Below are positions 9,683 to 17,887 of a DNA stretch of 64,000 bases, piece after piece; position 1 is the first letter of the stretch; the number at the start of each line of letters is the position of its first letter. The translations under genes and the position numbers were made by a program. The stretch is taken from NCBI RefSeq assembly GCF_017939745.1, contig NZ_JAGKQQ010000001.1, positions 4,464,001-4,528,000 on the forward strand, read 5' to 3'. Source of the stretch: Gemmata palustris (GTDB lineage Bacteria > Planctomycetota > Planctomycetia > Gemmatales > Gemmataceae). Below the pieces are notes generated by a model, which saw only the letters and a list, made by a program, of their open reading frames with translations, did no database searches and had not been told where the DNA came from.

Positions 9683-9709
9683 GACCGGAGCAGAATCCCT
9701 GCTCCGGTC
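9683..9709. terminator. Perfect 11-bp hairpin downstream of the 9747 gene
   Basis: Stem GACCGGAGCAG/CTGCTCCGGTC with a five-base AATCC loop. It sits 38 bases past the stop of the leftward gene at 9747. On the plus strand it is followed by CCATTTTCTGTT. It may terminate transcription from one or both sides. Confidence 0.5.
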
Positions 9710-9746
9710 CCATTTTCTGTTGACCGCCGGGTTCGGCGCGCCGGAG

Positions 9747-10001
9747 CTACCGTTTAGTGGGTTTGGCCTTCTGCTCGTCGCGCCAGTAGCGCGGGTTGCG
9801 CCCGGCCGGGGTCGGGATGACCAGTTCGAGGGCCTTGAGCAGTTCCGGGGAAAAGGTGAGCGTGTCGGCCTCGCGGTCGTAGCTCACGGAGAGGGTGTAG
9901 TCGTGCGGGTGAACCAGTACGTCGGAGTACGCGTCGCGCCACAACCACCCGCGATCTAACATGGCCTGAATCTGCTGTTTCGCGGTGAGTTTGTCGGCCA
10001 C
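9747..10001 (-). CDS. Small conserved-looking hypothetical protein
   Basis: An 84-residue soluble protein starting (GTG) VADKLTAKQQIQAMLDRGW and ending with a basic tail RDEQKAKPTKR. The central part, SDVLVHPHDYTLSVSYD followed by FSPELLKALEL, has the even hydrophobic spacing of a small alpha/beta domain; no family is recognised. The GTG start at 10001 is chosen because GAGG lies seven bases upstream; the open frame further back (to 10106) has no coding feel. It is divergent from the HAD-like gene with a 120-base gap. Confidence 0.6.
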   Translation of the reverse strand: MADKLTAKQQIQAMLDRGWLWRDAYSDVLVHPHDYTLSVSYDREADTLTFSPELLKALELVIPTPAGRNPRYWRDEQKAKPTKR

Positions 10002-10120
10002 GGTGACGCCTCGTGTTTTTAGGATGGGCACCCGATAGTATATTAGATCGCAGACCATACTTCGGCGACTTTCGATGTTGCCGCCCCGAACCGCCCCCGC
10101 GCGCACCTCGTAACGAGGGC

Positions 10121-10627
10121 ATGCGGATCTCGTTCGATCTCGACGACACCCTCATTTGTTACCACGCCGGTGCCCGAAACGAGCCGAGCCGGGTGCGCTG
10201 GTGGCTGCGCCCGTGGATCTACGAACCGCTCCGGCTCGGGGCCGTCGGCCTGCTCTCCGAACTCGTAAAAGAACACGAGATCTGGGTTTACACCACCTCG
10301 TACCGGAGCCCGCGAACGGTCGCGTGGTGGCTCTGGTGCTACGGGGCGCGGGTCGGGCGCGTCATCAACCAGGACCGCCACGAGCGCGCCTTCGGGCGCC
10401 GCGGACCGAGCAAAAATCCCGGCGGGTTCGGGATTCATCTGCACGTCGATGATAGTTGGGGCGTGTGGGCCGAGAACCGCTTCGACCGGAACGTGTGCGT
10501 CGTGCTGCCCGACGATCCCGACTGGGCGGACAAAGTGCGCGAAGCCGTCGCGTGCGTCGCCCGGTGCAAACCGCCCCCCCTACCGCCCGACGTACCGGAA
10601 GAATACCGTTCGAGGGGATGGGTGTGA
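10121..10627 (+). CDS. HAD-superfamily hydrolase-like protein
   Basis: A 168-residue cytoplasmic protein with a compact haloacid-dehalogenase core. Motif I is FDLDDTLI at residues 4-11 (nucleophile Asp6, acid Asp8), motif II is VYTTSYRSP, and HVDDSWGV near residue 109 fits motif IV metal-binding aspartates. A clear motif III Lys is not obvious. Small HADs of this type are often phosphatases of unknown substrate. The start at 10121 has GAGG four to five bases upstream. The C-terminus is Pro-rich. Substrate cannot be predicted. Confidence 0.7.
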   Translation: MRISFDLDDTLICYHAGARNEPSRVRWWLRPWIYEPLRLGAVGLLSELVKEHEIWVYTTSYRSPRTVAWWLWCYGARVGRVINQDRHERAFGRRGPSKNPGGFGIHLHVDDSWGVWAENRFDRNVCVVLPDDPDWADKVREAVACVARCKPPPLPPDVPEEYRSRGWV

Positions 10628-10693
10628 GTCACTACTCTACTGGTAACTCAGACACGTTGCCGTGTTGATTTGATGCGCGTGGTTCTTGGTTTG

Positions 10694-10749
10694 GTGGCAC
10701 AGGCCTCTGGCCTGTGTGAGCGCCTCCACAGGCCAGAGGCCTGTGCCAC
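10694..10749. repeat. Perfect 23-base inverted repeat
   Basis: Arms 10694-10716 and 10727-10749 are exact reverse complements around a 10-base loop. Each arm itself contains a shorter palindrome (AGGCCTCTGGCCT-like). It begins 67 bases after the HAD-like gene and could act as its terminator or be a mobile palindromic unit. Confidence 0.9.
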
Positions 10750-10804
10750 CGCAAAAACGCCCGCTTTCAACGCAGCAGCGCCGTGTTGGTTGGGTGCCTT
10801 CTGT

Positions 10805-11040
10805 AACCGGCCTCTGTCAACAGATTGCAAACGTGGGCAACGGTTCCGCTTTGGTTGTGCCCTCTCCCCTTGCGGGAGAGGGTGGTGAGGCTTTGCGAAC
10901 CGGGTGAGGGGTAACGTCCCGCGTGTGGAAGCAACCCCTCACCCCGCCGCGAAGCGCGACGGCCCTCTCCCGCAAGGGGAGAGGGCACAACCAAAACGCT
11001 GGCGCTCCACGTTTGCAATTCGTTGACAGAGGCCGGCTAC
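10805..11040. repeat. Large imperfect palindromic element
   Basis: About 235 bases forming two long, imperfect inverted arms. Shared pieces appear in inverted order: GGCCTCTGTCAAC, TTGCAAACGTGG, TTTTGGTTGTGCCCTCTCCC and CTTGCGGGAGAGGG on one side and their reverse complements on the other. It ends about 55 bases before the FGGY kinase start. Looks like a dispersed palindromic (REP/MITE-like) element. Confidence 0.85.
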
Positions 11041-11095
11041 AGAAGAACATCACCCGGTCTGGCACCACCCGTTTCTCCACGCCGGAGCCTCTCCG

Positions 11096-12631
11096 ATGTC
11101 CGAATCCCTGCGCTGCGTTCCCCCGAACGCAATTATCGTTGGCTACGATTTCAGCACCGGGGGCGTGAAGGCGCTCGCGTTCGACCTCTCCGGTAACACC
11201 GTCGCCCAGGTCCGGCTCCCCACTGATCTGTGGACCGAGGGCGGCGTCTCCGAACTCAACCTGATGCAGCTCGAAGGACAGGCCCGCGCCGCGACCCGCG
11301 CGATCGTCAGCACGATGGACGGCAAGCAGATTGCCGCGTGGGGCGCGGGCGCGTGTGGCATCTCGGCGACGCACCACTCGGCCGGGCGGATCGACGGGAG
11401 GGGTAATCAGGTGCGCCGGGCCATCTGCTGGAACGACCAGACGCTCGCGAAGTACCACGCCGAAGGCTTGAAGCGACTCGGCGGTCAGGAGCGCGCGAAG
11501 GAACTGACCGGCGGACCGTGGGCCGTTCGCTATTCGCTCTCCCACCTGGTGAAGGACGAACACGCACTGAGCGAAGCCGACTGGAAGCGGACGGATGGGA
11601 TCGTACCGCACGGACCGCTCGCGGCCGGCTACCTCACGAACCGGTTCGACGTCACGAGCGTTTCATCGGCCGCGTCCACGGGCATCATGGACCTGCGCAC
11701 GAACCAGTGGCGGAAGGAAATGCTCGATGCCATCGCGAAGCCCGAGTACCGCGCCCTCGCGTGGGACTGTCTGCCCGACATCATCGACATGAACCAGCCG
11801 GTCGGCCCGCTGTCCGAGTCGGTCGGGCTCGACGCTCAGCTACCGGGTAGTTGCCGGCCCCTCGTGTTCCCGACGCTCGACGATCAGGCGGCCGGGCTGA
11901 TCGGCGGCGGGGCGGTCGAGGCCGGACAGGTCGCGATCATCCTCGGGAATTCTGCGGTCGTGAACTCGTCGTCCGCGCGGCTCCCGCAATCGGGCACGCT
12001 CGACGCGATGAAGCTCAACTGGGGGCCGTACCTCTGGATGCGGTGTTATTCCAACGGCGCCCAGTTCCTCGATGAGGTTGCCGGGAAGGACTGGTTCAAG
12101 GTCGAAGAGGCCGCGAAGGTTCCGCCGCTGTGCAACGGGACATCCGTGCTACCGTTCCTGCTGTCCGAACCCTCGGTGGGGGTCGAAGCACCCCGCGTCG
12201 AGTGGTCCCCCGCGAACACCGAGAACCGCGCTGTTAAGGTTCGGGCCTGTCTGGAGGCGCTCGCGTATCTGCTCGCACGGGCCGTTCGCGAGCACGAGCA
12301 AGCGGGGCAAACCGTGACGCGGATCACCGTGTCCGGCGGGATGGCGAAGAGCCAGTTGATGTGCGAGATCCTCGCGAGCGCCCTGAACCGCCCGCTCGAA
12401 CGGCTCGTGTCCGACGAAGGCCCGGCCCTCGGCGCCGCGGTCGCGGCCCTGGCGGGCTTGGAGAGCCACCTGCGCAAGCAACAGGGGATCGGCGAGCCGT
12501 ACACCGCGGCCGACGCGGTCGCCGCGATGGTCCGGTTCCGCGACCGGGTGGAGCCGCGCCCGGAATGGGTGAAGGATTACGCACGCGGCCAAGACGTGTT
12601 CGAGCGCTGGCTGAACGGCCAGCGCCCGTAA
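11096..12631 (+). CDS. FGGY-family carbohydrate kinase
   Basis: A 511-residue cytoplasmic sugar kinase of the xylulokinase/glycerol kinase superfamily. The N-terminal phosphate-1 motif is IVGYDFSTGGVKALAFD (about residues 14-30). RAICWNDQT is the sugar-site region, LPGSCRPLVFPTLDDQAAG the hinge, and TVSGGMAKSQLM with GPALGAAVAAL the C-terminal FGGY adenosine region. It would phosphorylate a pentulose or related polyol with ATP; the exact sugar is not predictable. GGAG lies about ten bases upstream of the ATG. No sugar transporter or isomerase neighbours are present, so it appears to be a stand-alone gene. Confidence 0.85.
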   Translation: MSESLRCVPPNAIIVGYDFSTGGVKALAFDLSGNTVAQVRLPTDLWTEGGVSELNLMQLEGQARAATRAIVSTMDGKQIAAWGAGACGISATHHSAGRIDGRGNQVRRAICWNDQTLAKYHAEGLKRLGGQERAKELTGGPWAVRYSLSHLVKDEHALSEADWKRTDGIVPHGPLAAGYLTNRFDVTSVSSAASTGIMDLRTNQWRKEMLDAIAKPEYRALAWDCLPDIIDMNQPVGPLSESVGLDAQLPGSCRPLVFPTLDDQAAGLIGGGAVEAGQVAIILGNSAVVNSSSARLPQSGTLDAMKLNWGPYLWMRCYSNGAQFLDEVAGKDWFKVEEAAKVPPLCNGTSVLPFLLSEPSVGVEAPRVEWSPANTENRAVKVRACLEALAYLLARAVREHEQAGQTVTRITVSGGMAKSQLMCEILASALNRPLERLVSDEGPALGAAVAALAGLESHLRKQQGIGEPYTAADAVAAMVRFRDRVEPRPEWVKDYARGQDVFERWLNGQRP

Positions 12632-12650
12632 AAGTGAGCACCACCGACGG

Positions 12651-13040
12651 TTACCGGTTCGTGAGTTTCACCGTTACATCCGTCTTCTTAGTTGCGAAAA
12701 AAATGATGCGAATCGCCGTGTTCTCGGGCACGTCCACGGCGAACGCCTCCCCCTTGCTCTCCTTGGCGGCGAGAGCTTTTGCTTTGTTCGCCTCGGCGTC
12801 CTCCAAACCCTTCTCGCCCTTTGCGTCGGCCTCCTTGAAGACGTACACGGACACAGAGCCCGCGGAAGACGAGAAATCGATGGTGATCTTTTGCGGCTTC
12901 GGCTGAGCGTCCAAATCGATTGATTTGGTGTCCCCGGCATCAACGGAAACAACGGTCTTTTGGTCCAGTTTCGCGGGACCGCACCCGGTCGCGAGGAACA
13001 GTCCGAGCGCGCACACAGCGAGAGCGAATCGAGTGGGCAT
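12651..13040 (-). CDS. Putative lipoprotein
   Basis: A 129-residue secreted protein. The signal peptide ends in a lipobox LATGC with the lipidated Cys at residue 20. The mature part is Lys/Ala-rich in the middle (DAEANKAKALAAKESKGEAF) and ends in a beta-rich segment FATKKTDVTVKLTNR. It resembles small pre-peptidase C-terminal-like beta domains only loosely. No function is assigned. It is convergent with the FGGY kinase and follows the large secreted-protein gene on the same strand. Confidence 0.7.
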   Translation of the reverse strand: MPTRFALAVCALGLFLATGCGPAKLDQKTVVSVDAGDTKSIDLDAQPKPQKITIDFSSSAGSVSVYVFKEADAKGEKGLEDAEANKAKALAAKESKGEAFAVDVPENTAIRIIFFATKKTDVTVKLTNR

Positions 13041-13080
13041 GGAGATCCTTTCTTAACGCGGTTGGTACTTGGTGTCCGGC

Positions 13081-13111
13081 ACCCGGCTTTCGTCTTTTAC
13101 GAAAGCCGGGT
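13081..13111. terminator. 13-bp hairpin between two leftward genes
   Basis: Perfect stem ACCCGGCTTTCGT/ACGAAAGCCGGGT with loop CTTTT, 20 bases past the stop of the gene at 13132 and 40 bases before the start of the lipoprotein gene. Likely terminates the upstream transcript, although no T-run follows on the minus strand. Confidence 0.55.
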
Positions 13112-13131
13112 ACGCGAACCGGCACACGCCA

Positions 13132-14952
13132 TTACTCGAGGTTCGTGAGTAGGCCGGCCGCAATCTTGCGCCCGGCGGCGATCGCGGCGCCCGGAACGAA
13201 CACGTTCAGGGTCGCGGTATCGTCCTTCAGCGTGATCGCGACCCCGATGAACGCGGGCGGGCCTTTCACCGGCGCCACTTTCCCGATCCGCGGGAAGCCG
13301 GGCACGGTGTCCTGCAGCGCGCGCAGCCCGTCGAGTAACCCCGTGACGGCCTGACCGACTTCCATCAGCGTCAACACGCTGGCGTCGGCCGGGAGTTGCT
13401 TGCGCGTGAGTTTGAACCCGGCCGTCTCGCCGATCGCTTTCTTGCTGTCGCGGAAGCCGTCGATCGTAGCGGCGGCGGCGGCCCAGTCCTTCGCAGTCAC
13501 CTGAATGACCGCCTTGCCGTCGGTGCCGATCCAAACGGTGGTTTTCTCGGACATCGCTCGCTTGAGCTGCTCCAGAGTGATTTCCTTCGCCCCTTCCGGG
13601 AGGTCTTTTACCGTTGCCTCGAAATCGAACGCGAGCCGGATCTCGGCGAACGCGATGCCCGCGTGCTTGTGCGCGTCCTTCGTCACCTTCGGCGCGTCCT
13701 TCAGCACGGCGCTGTGGATGCGCCCGCCGGGGGCCATCGCTTCGTAGCACCCGAGTAGCGCGTCCACGGCCTTCTTCGGCTCCGTGTACTTGGCGACGGT
13801 GAACAGCGAGTCCGGGGTGCCCGCCGCCGAGATCTCGCCCTGCGGACCGGCCGCGGCGAGATCGGCTAGGCGCTTCTCGATCGCCTGGTTCCCCTTTTCG
13901 TCTTCATCCACCGGGCCGAATTCCGGGTTCAGCCCGCGCACCGCGTCGGAGAACGTCTTGCCGAATTTCGAGCCGGTGTATTGCGCCAGCCCCGCGGGCA
14001 GGTTGCCGATCTCGGCGAACGAACCGGGGGTTTCGGCCTTCAGTAACTTCATGCTCTCGGTGCCCTCGGCGAACTGCGCCTGCACGCGCAGGTTCAGGCC
14101 CTCCGGCCGGAACTCGGCCGCCACCACCAGCCCGCGGCAATCCCCGATGGCCTGGAACAGCCCGTGGGCCATCGCCTTCACGCTTTCGAGCTGCTTCTTG
14201 CCGAAGCCGGGCAACATGCCGCCCATCTGGGCCTGTTGGAGCCCGAAGTCGATGAGCCCCTTGAACCCTCGGATCTGGTCGCCGTACACGTCGTTGATGA
14301 CGTCCAGATTGACGTACAGCCCGAAATCGGCCCCGACGAACGACTTGGCGAGTTCGGCCGGCATCGTGGCGGTGCTGGCCCGCGTAAACTTGGCCGCATA
14401 AGTGTCGGCGGTCGCCTTGTCCGGCGAGAGCGCGACGTACTCCTTCAGGTCCACCATGTAGACCGCGTGCTCCGCACCCCCGGCGCTCACTTTCACCTCG
14501 TCGACGCCCTTCCCCTCCTCGAACGTCTTCCGCTCGTCGGCGGTGAGGAACGTTGCGCGGAACTCTTTGTAAGAGGTGACCGGGACGAGCACCGACACGG
14601 CCGGGGTGTTCTCGAACAGGCTCGCGATGTCGTTCACGACGAAGTACACGCGGCCCTCTTTGGGAACGGCCGTGAGTTTGCGATCGGTGAGGAGCTGCTT
14701 CAGGGCATCGTCGATCTGTTTGTCGATCTCGGCTGCGTCCGGGAGCGCGGCCTTGAGCATCGCGGAGAGCCGCTCGCGGGCGGCCCCGATACCGGTAAGT
14801 TGCACGGCGATCGGCGCCTTCGCCGGGAACGGGAAGGTGACGGCCTTCCCCCCATCCGGTGGCACCGGCGCAACGGCGTGCGAAAGCGGCGCGCACGCGG
14901 CAAACGTACCGATGACGGCGGCCGCGACCGCGGCACGGAACAACAGAGACAT
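13132..14952 (-). CDS. Large secreted protein of unknown function
   Basis: A 606-residue protein with an N-terminal signal peptide (MSLLFRAAVAAAVIGTFAACAPLSHAV). The mature chain is Lys/Ala/Glu-rich with regular alternation of helices and strands: FFVVNDI-like VYFVVNDIASLF, VPVTSYKEFRATFL, ADFGLYVNLDVINDVYGDQIRG, FAEIGNLPAGLAQYTG. This matches the large planctomycete secreted-protein family without known activity. No catalytic motif or membrane helix is seen after the signal. The start at 14952 is set by GAGGA six to seven bases upstream; the frame extends 20 codons further without support. Confidence 0.7.
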   Translation of the reverse strand: MSLLFRAAVAAAVIGTFAACAPLSHAVAPVPPDGGKAVTFPFPAKAPIAVQLTGIGAARERLSAMLKAALPDAAEIDKQIDDALKQLLTDRKLTAVPKEGRVYFVVNDIASLFENTPAVSVLVPVTSYKEFRATFLTADERKTFEEGKGVDEVKVSAGGAEHAVYMVDLKEYVALSPDKATADTYAAKFTRASTATMPAELAKSFVGADFGLYVNLDVINDVYGDQIRGFKGLIDFGLQQAQMGGMLPGFGKKQLESVKAMAHGLFQAIGDCRGLVVAAEFRPEGLNLRVQAQFAEGTESMKLLKAETPGSFAEIGNLPAGLAQYTGSKFGKTFSDAVRGLNPEFGPVDEDEKGNQAIEKRLADLAAAGPQGEISAAGTPDSLFTVAKYTEPKKAVDALLGCYEAMAPGGRIHSAVLKDAPKVTKDAHKHAGIAFAEIRLAFDFEATVKDLPEGAKEITLEQLKRAMSEKTTVWIGTDGKAVIQVTAKDWAAAAATIDGFRDSKKAIGETAGFKLTRKQLPADASVLTLMEVGQAVTGLLDGLRALQDTVPGFPRIGKVAPVKGPPAFIGVAITLKDDTATLNVFVPGAAIAAGRKIAAGLLTNLE

Positions 14953-15262
14953 GGCGTGTCCTCGTAACGGCGGGCGCACCGGCCCACATGCGCCCATCTT
15001 AACGGGCCACACAATCTGTGACGAGTGACGACCAAAACGATGACGAGTGCGCTCGGCTCTTTTCCGAGATCACGTGTCGCAATACCGCACGCAAGCGAAA
15101 AGGATCACCGGACAGAACCAGTATTCGTAAATCGGGCTGTGCCCGACGTGCCTGGGTTACCCGAAATGCCGTAATAGCTGCACTCTTCTTCCATGTGGTG
15201 CAAGTAATTTCGGCGTAAGGACTGCGGGCGCTCCCAACGATGTTACAGCGGACGTGTTTCGA
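14953..15262. other. Intergenic stretch, nothing recognised
   Basis: Contains the promoter side of the leftward secreted-protein gene and the 3' side of the leftward gene at 15263. A short palindromic GGGCTGTGCCCGACGT-type sequence (about 15130-15150) also occurs near 16110, which suggests a small dispersed repeat. Confidence 0.35.
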
Positions 15263-16003
15263 CTACGTTTTGCCCAACACCAAGTCCAATGCCCAACAGC
15301 CTCGGACATGCGGGCCATCACTGCGAAGGTGGTTCAGAAGATCGTCGTGCGAGCATCCAGCATCCATCAACGCATCCGCCAAAATCGGGAGCCGGTCAAA
15401 GGCTTTTTCGGTGTAGATGCCGTTTGCGAGTGCGGTGACAGTGGACGTGAGCCAGGAGGGTTCAACGGTGACTGGACGGATGGGATTGCCGAAGATGTCT
15501 CGAAGCAGAACAGTTTGTGAACGTTTCTCTTCTGCATCGGCGGCATTTCGGCTTGCCGAATCCCGTTGCTCCCTCCACGCGGTTTCATACTCTGTTTGGC
15601 TTCTTTTCGCTACCTCTTCAAAATAGAAGTGGCTGGCAATCTCCCCTCGTGCCGTCGCCACGTTGTCCGCAATCCTCGCCGCATCAAAATCAATCGTCAG
15701 TCCTTCGGCAGCCAATACCACATGCCAGTCGCCTACCAACTCGCTGCCCTGATAGCGACGTTCATTCCCCGCCTGCTGCGCACGTTCCACTGCTTTGTTC
15801 ATGCGTGCTAGCGACAATACGCCGTCCGCATATTGCTCTGCCCTCTCAACGATAAATCTATGCCGTTTGTCCTCCAGTAATGTCCAAACTCGCCGACAGC
15901 ACGCCACAGCGAACAAACGTAACTTCCGGTCGCTTGCCTTACCCCGTAGGAACTCCAGCATTGGCGTTGGGTCAGTCGCCGTTTGCCATTCCTGTTCGGT
16001 CAT
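15263..16003 (-). CDS. Gemmata-type hypothetical protein (MTEQEW... family)
   Basis: A 246-residue soluble protein starting MTEQEWQTATDPTPMLEFLRGKASDRKLRLFAVACCRR. From general familiarity, proteins with an opening of this type (EW...PMLEFLRG..SDRKLRLFAVACCRR) are numerous in Gemmata-like planctomycetes and have no assigned function. The N-terminal 90 residues are helical with paired cysteines (AVACCRRVW). The C-terminus ends HVRGCWALDLVLGKT. Start 16003 is preceded by AGAGG at eight bases. The A/T content is somewhat higher than in the neighbours. Function unknown. Confidence 0.65.
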   Translation of the reverse strand: MTEQEWQTATDPTPMLEFLRGKASDRKLRLFAVACCRRVWTLLEDKRHRFIVERAEQYADGVLSLARMNKAVERAQQAGNERRYQGSELVGDWHVVLAAEGLTIDFDAARIADNVATARGEIASHFYFEEVAKRSQTEYETAWREQRDSASRNAADAEEKRSQTVLLRDIFGNPIRPVTVEPSWLTSTVTALANGIYTEKAFDRLPILADALMDAGCSHDDLLNHLRSDGPHVRGCWALDLVLGKT

Positions 16004-16536
16004 TTCAAACACCTCTGAACCGTTTCATAGCAAGAATACCGCATCCTCGGTGGGCACGAAACGGGTGAACAGCACGGCATCGGGCTGCGGAGCGTTGACC
16101 CCTGCGGGGGTTACGTCGGGCACAGCCCAACCGACAACGTTTTCGGCTGGTAATCTCCAGCAAATTCGGCCCTGGATCTGTGCCAAATTAAACTGGACGT
16201 CCGTCCAAAAATCAGTCACAATTGGGTTATCGGCGGAGCCCCTCCACACGCGCGAGAAGAATCGCGTTCCAACAGGTCGGAGGAGATCGAAGGCCAAAAG
16301 AGGGAAATGTTAGCGTTTGTTAGCCGGGCGAGTCGCTTCACAAGAACACGCAAATTGCCGATCTCTCGAATAAATAACGACTTACGCCACACTCGATGAA
16401 CCGTGTGGCCCCAACACCCTCTACGAGCCCAAAAGGTTAGCAAATGTTAGCATTCGGCCCCAAATCAGACGCAAACCATTACGGGAAAATGGTTTGCGAA
16501 CGCTAACAATCGCGACTCGCGGATACGACCGGTTAC
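16004..16536. other. Lower-GC intergenic region with GTTAGC repeats and a hairpin
   Basis: No supported gene; a 90-residue leftward frame at 16025-16297 is doubtful (see rejected items). Five copies of GTTAGC are present: two pairs with identical 10-base spacing (16309/16319 and 16436/16446) and one inverted copy at 16502. A hairpin lies at 16470-16498. Confidence 0.5.
16470..16498. terminator. 11-bp hairpin downstream of the diadenylate cyclase gene
   Basis: Perfect stem CGCAAACCATT/AATGGTTTGCG with a seven-base loop, about 40 bases past the stop of the leftward gene at 16537. Position fits a transcription terminator for that gene. Confidence 0.5.
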
Positions 16537-17511
16537 TCAGGAAACCTCGTCCCCGCTATCGTCGGGTTCGGCCGGCGCTTGTTCCTGGTTTTCAAGTCGG
16601 AACGGTTGCCACACGTGCGGGCGCGCCAGCGGTTCGATGTGGAGCACCTCTTCGCCCCCCTGGAACACGCGGACGCTCCCGCTCGACTGGCTGACCGCGA
16701 ACGCGACCGAGCTCGTTTGCTTGCTGATCGCGGCCGCGGCCATGTGCCGGCTGCCGAATCCCTTGCGGATGTTCACGCCGTCGCCGCGCCCGCCCAAGTG
16801 CAGGCACGCGGCCTCCGCGATCCCGTCGCGCCCGATCAGAACGGCGCCGTCGAGTTTGGCGATTTCCTTGATCTGCTCGCGCACGTCTCGTTTTCGGACG
16901 TCGCGTTCCGCGCGCGAGTACCCGCGGAACGGGTTGAAGTTCTGGAAGTGCGAGAGGCTGAGCACCTTCCGCGTGTCGCCGACAACGAGGATGGTGCCGA
17001 TCGGTTGGCCCTCGCGCCCCTCGCGCCCGATCTCGGTCGCCAGATCGACGACCGCGCGGAGCACGTCGATGGGCGCCGCGTCGCCGAGCACGCGGAGGTC
17101 TTGCGCGGTCATGCGTTCGAGGTGCTCGCCGAGGTGAATCACACTCAGGCTGTCCACCGGTTCGGGCGCGTCTTCGAGGGTCGCGATCCCGTTGTAGATC
17201 GCGACGACGTGCGACCCGGGTTGGAGCAGATCCTCCGTGACCGCCTTCAGCAGCGCCGCGTTCATCCGCTCCTGGGTGGGGAGCGGTTCGGGGTCGAGGT
17301 CGATGACGGTCCAGTCCGGGTTTTCGCGCAACGACTTGGTCAGCGCGGGGTTCTCCGCGGCGACGAACAGCCGGCACCCGGCCAGCATGCGGCCCACCTC
17401 GTCCCAGTCGATGGACGTTTCGGTGAGCAGCAGCACGGCATCGGCCGGCAAACTCTTCACGAGATCGCGCGCCGCCTGGAGCAGCGCGACGCTTTGGCTG
17501 GGCAAGCTCAT
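16537..17511 (-). CDS. Diadenylate cyclase, DacZ-like domain layout
   Basis: A 324-residue protein that should make cyclic di-AMP from two ATP. The C-terminal DisA_N (DAC) domain (about residues 150-290) has the two diagnostic motifs: DGA at 221-223 in AKLDGAVLIGRDG, and GSRHMAA at 253-259, where the classical form is GxRHRAA. The N-terminal 130 residues form a separate alpha/beta-like domain with no membrane helix. This layout resembles archaeal DacZ rather than membrane CdaA or the octameric DNA-scanning DisA. The Arg-to-Met change after RH is worth testing. The start lacks an obvious Shine-Dalgarno. The neighbour upstream is a divergent cystathionine beta-synthase-type gene. Confidence 0.8.
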   Translation of the reverse strand: MSLPSQSVALLQAARDLVKSLPADAVLLLTETSIDWDEVGRMLAGCRLFVAAENPALTKSLRENPDWTVIDLDPEPLPTQERMNAALLKAVTEDLLQPGSHVVAIYNGIATLEDAPEPVDSLSVIHLGEHLERMTAQDLRVLGDAAPIDVLRAVVDLATEIGREGREGQPIGTILVVGDTRKVLSLSHFQNFNPFRGYSRAERDVRKRDVREQIKEIAKLDGAVLIGRDGIAEAACLHLGGRGDGVNIRKGFGSRHMAAAAISKQTSSVAFAVSQSSGSVRVFQGGEEVLHIEPLARPHVWQPFRLENQEQAPAEPDDSGDEVS

Positions 17512-17887
17512 ATTGGGAAGACTAGCGAATGAGTAGTTTCGGGTCGCCGGGTTCGCGAACGGTCAAACGTCACCAAGGCCAAAGTCGTGAGTCCGAGCGC
17601 CACAAAGTCGAAGCCCCGCGCGGGGCCGCGTTCGACTCTACGCCCCCCCGAGCTTTACGCCACCGACTTTACGAGCGCGGACTTCTCGCCGACCTTGCGA
17701 CTTGAAACGACCGGAGCGGCAGCGCGGACCGTTGTGCCACTGTACGGTACGGGCGCGCGCGACGCCAACAGCGGAACCCAAAAAAGAACGAGATTCGCGG
17801 GCTTGTCCAAGTTCCCACCCGCGCCCGACAATACGGTGTCGCGTGCGCCCGGTGGTTCGCCGCTCCCCCTCAATCCCGGAGACCCCC
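17512..17887. other. Divergent promoter region
   Basis: Lies between the leftward diadenylate cyclase and rightward cystathionine beta-synthase-type genes. The upstream in-frame extension of the latter (back to 17702) has poor coding character. No operator or RNA motif was recognised. Confidence 0.4.

Larger units (their letters stand above)
8704..9746. other. Gene-poor stretch, possible gene remnant at its left end
   Basis: No intact gene is supported. On the minus strand about 8740-8955 encodes a protein-like segment (EMQRRELATREWSVTGEM, then GPDGKQYAMSMIDLDSLLMWL) that runs into the antisense of the pilin gene with no sensible end; it may be a decayed gene. The rest has a perfect palindrome at 9034-9101 and a hairpin at 9683-9709. 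Confidence 0.4.

Noticed and set aside
9213..9713. 166-codon leftward frame
   Set aside because: Ser/Gly/Pro-rich without structure, overlaps the hairpin at 9683-9709, and has no family resemblance.
16025..16297. 90-residue leftward frame
   Set aside because: No Shine-Dalgarno, no recognised family, and part of it overlaps a GGGCTGTGCCCGACGT-type sequence also present near 15130, so it looks like repeat rather than gene.
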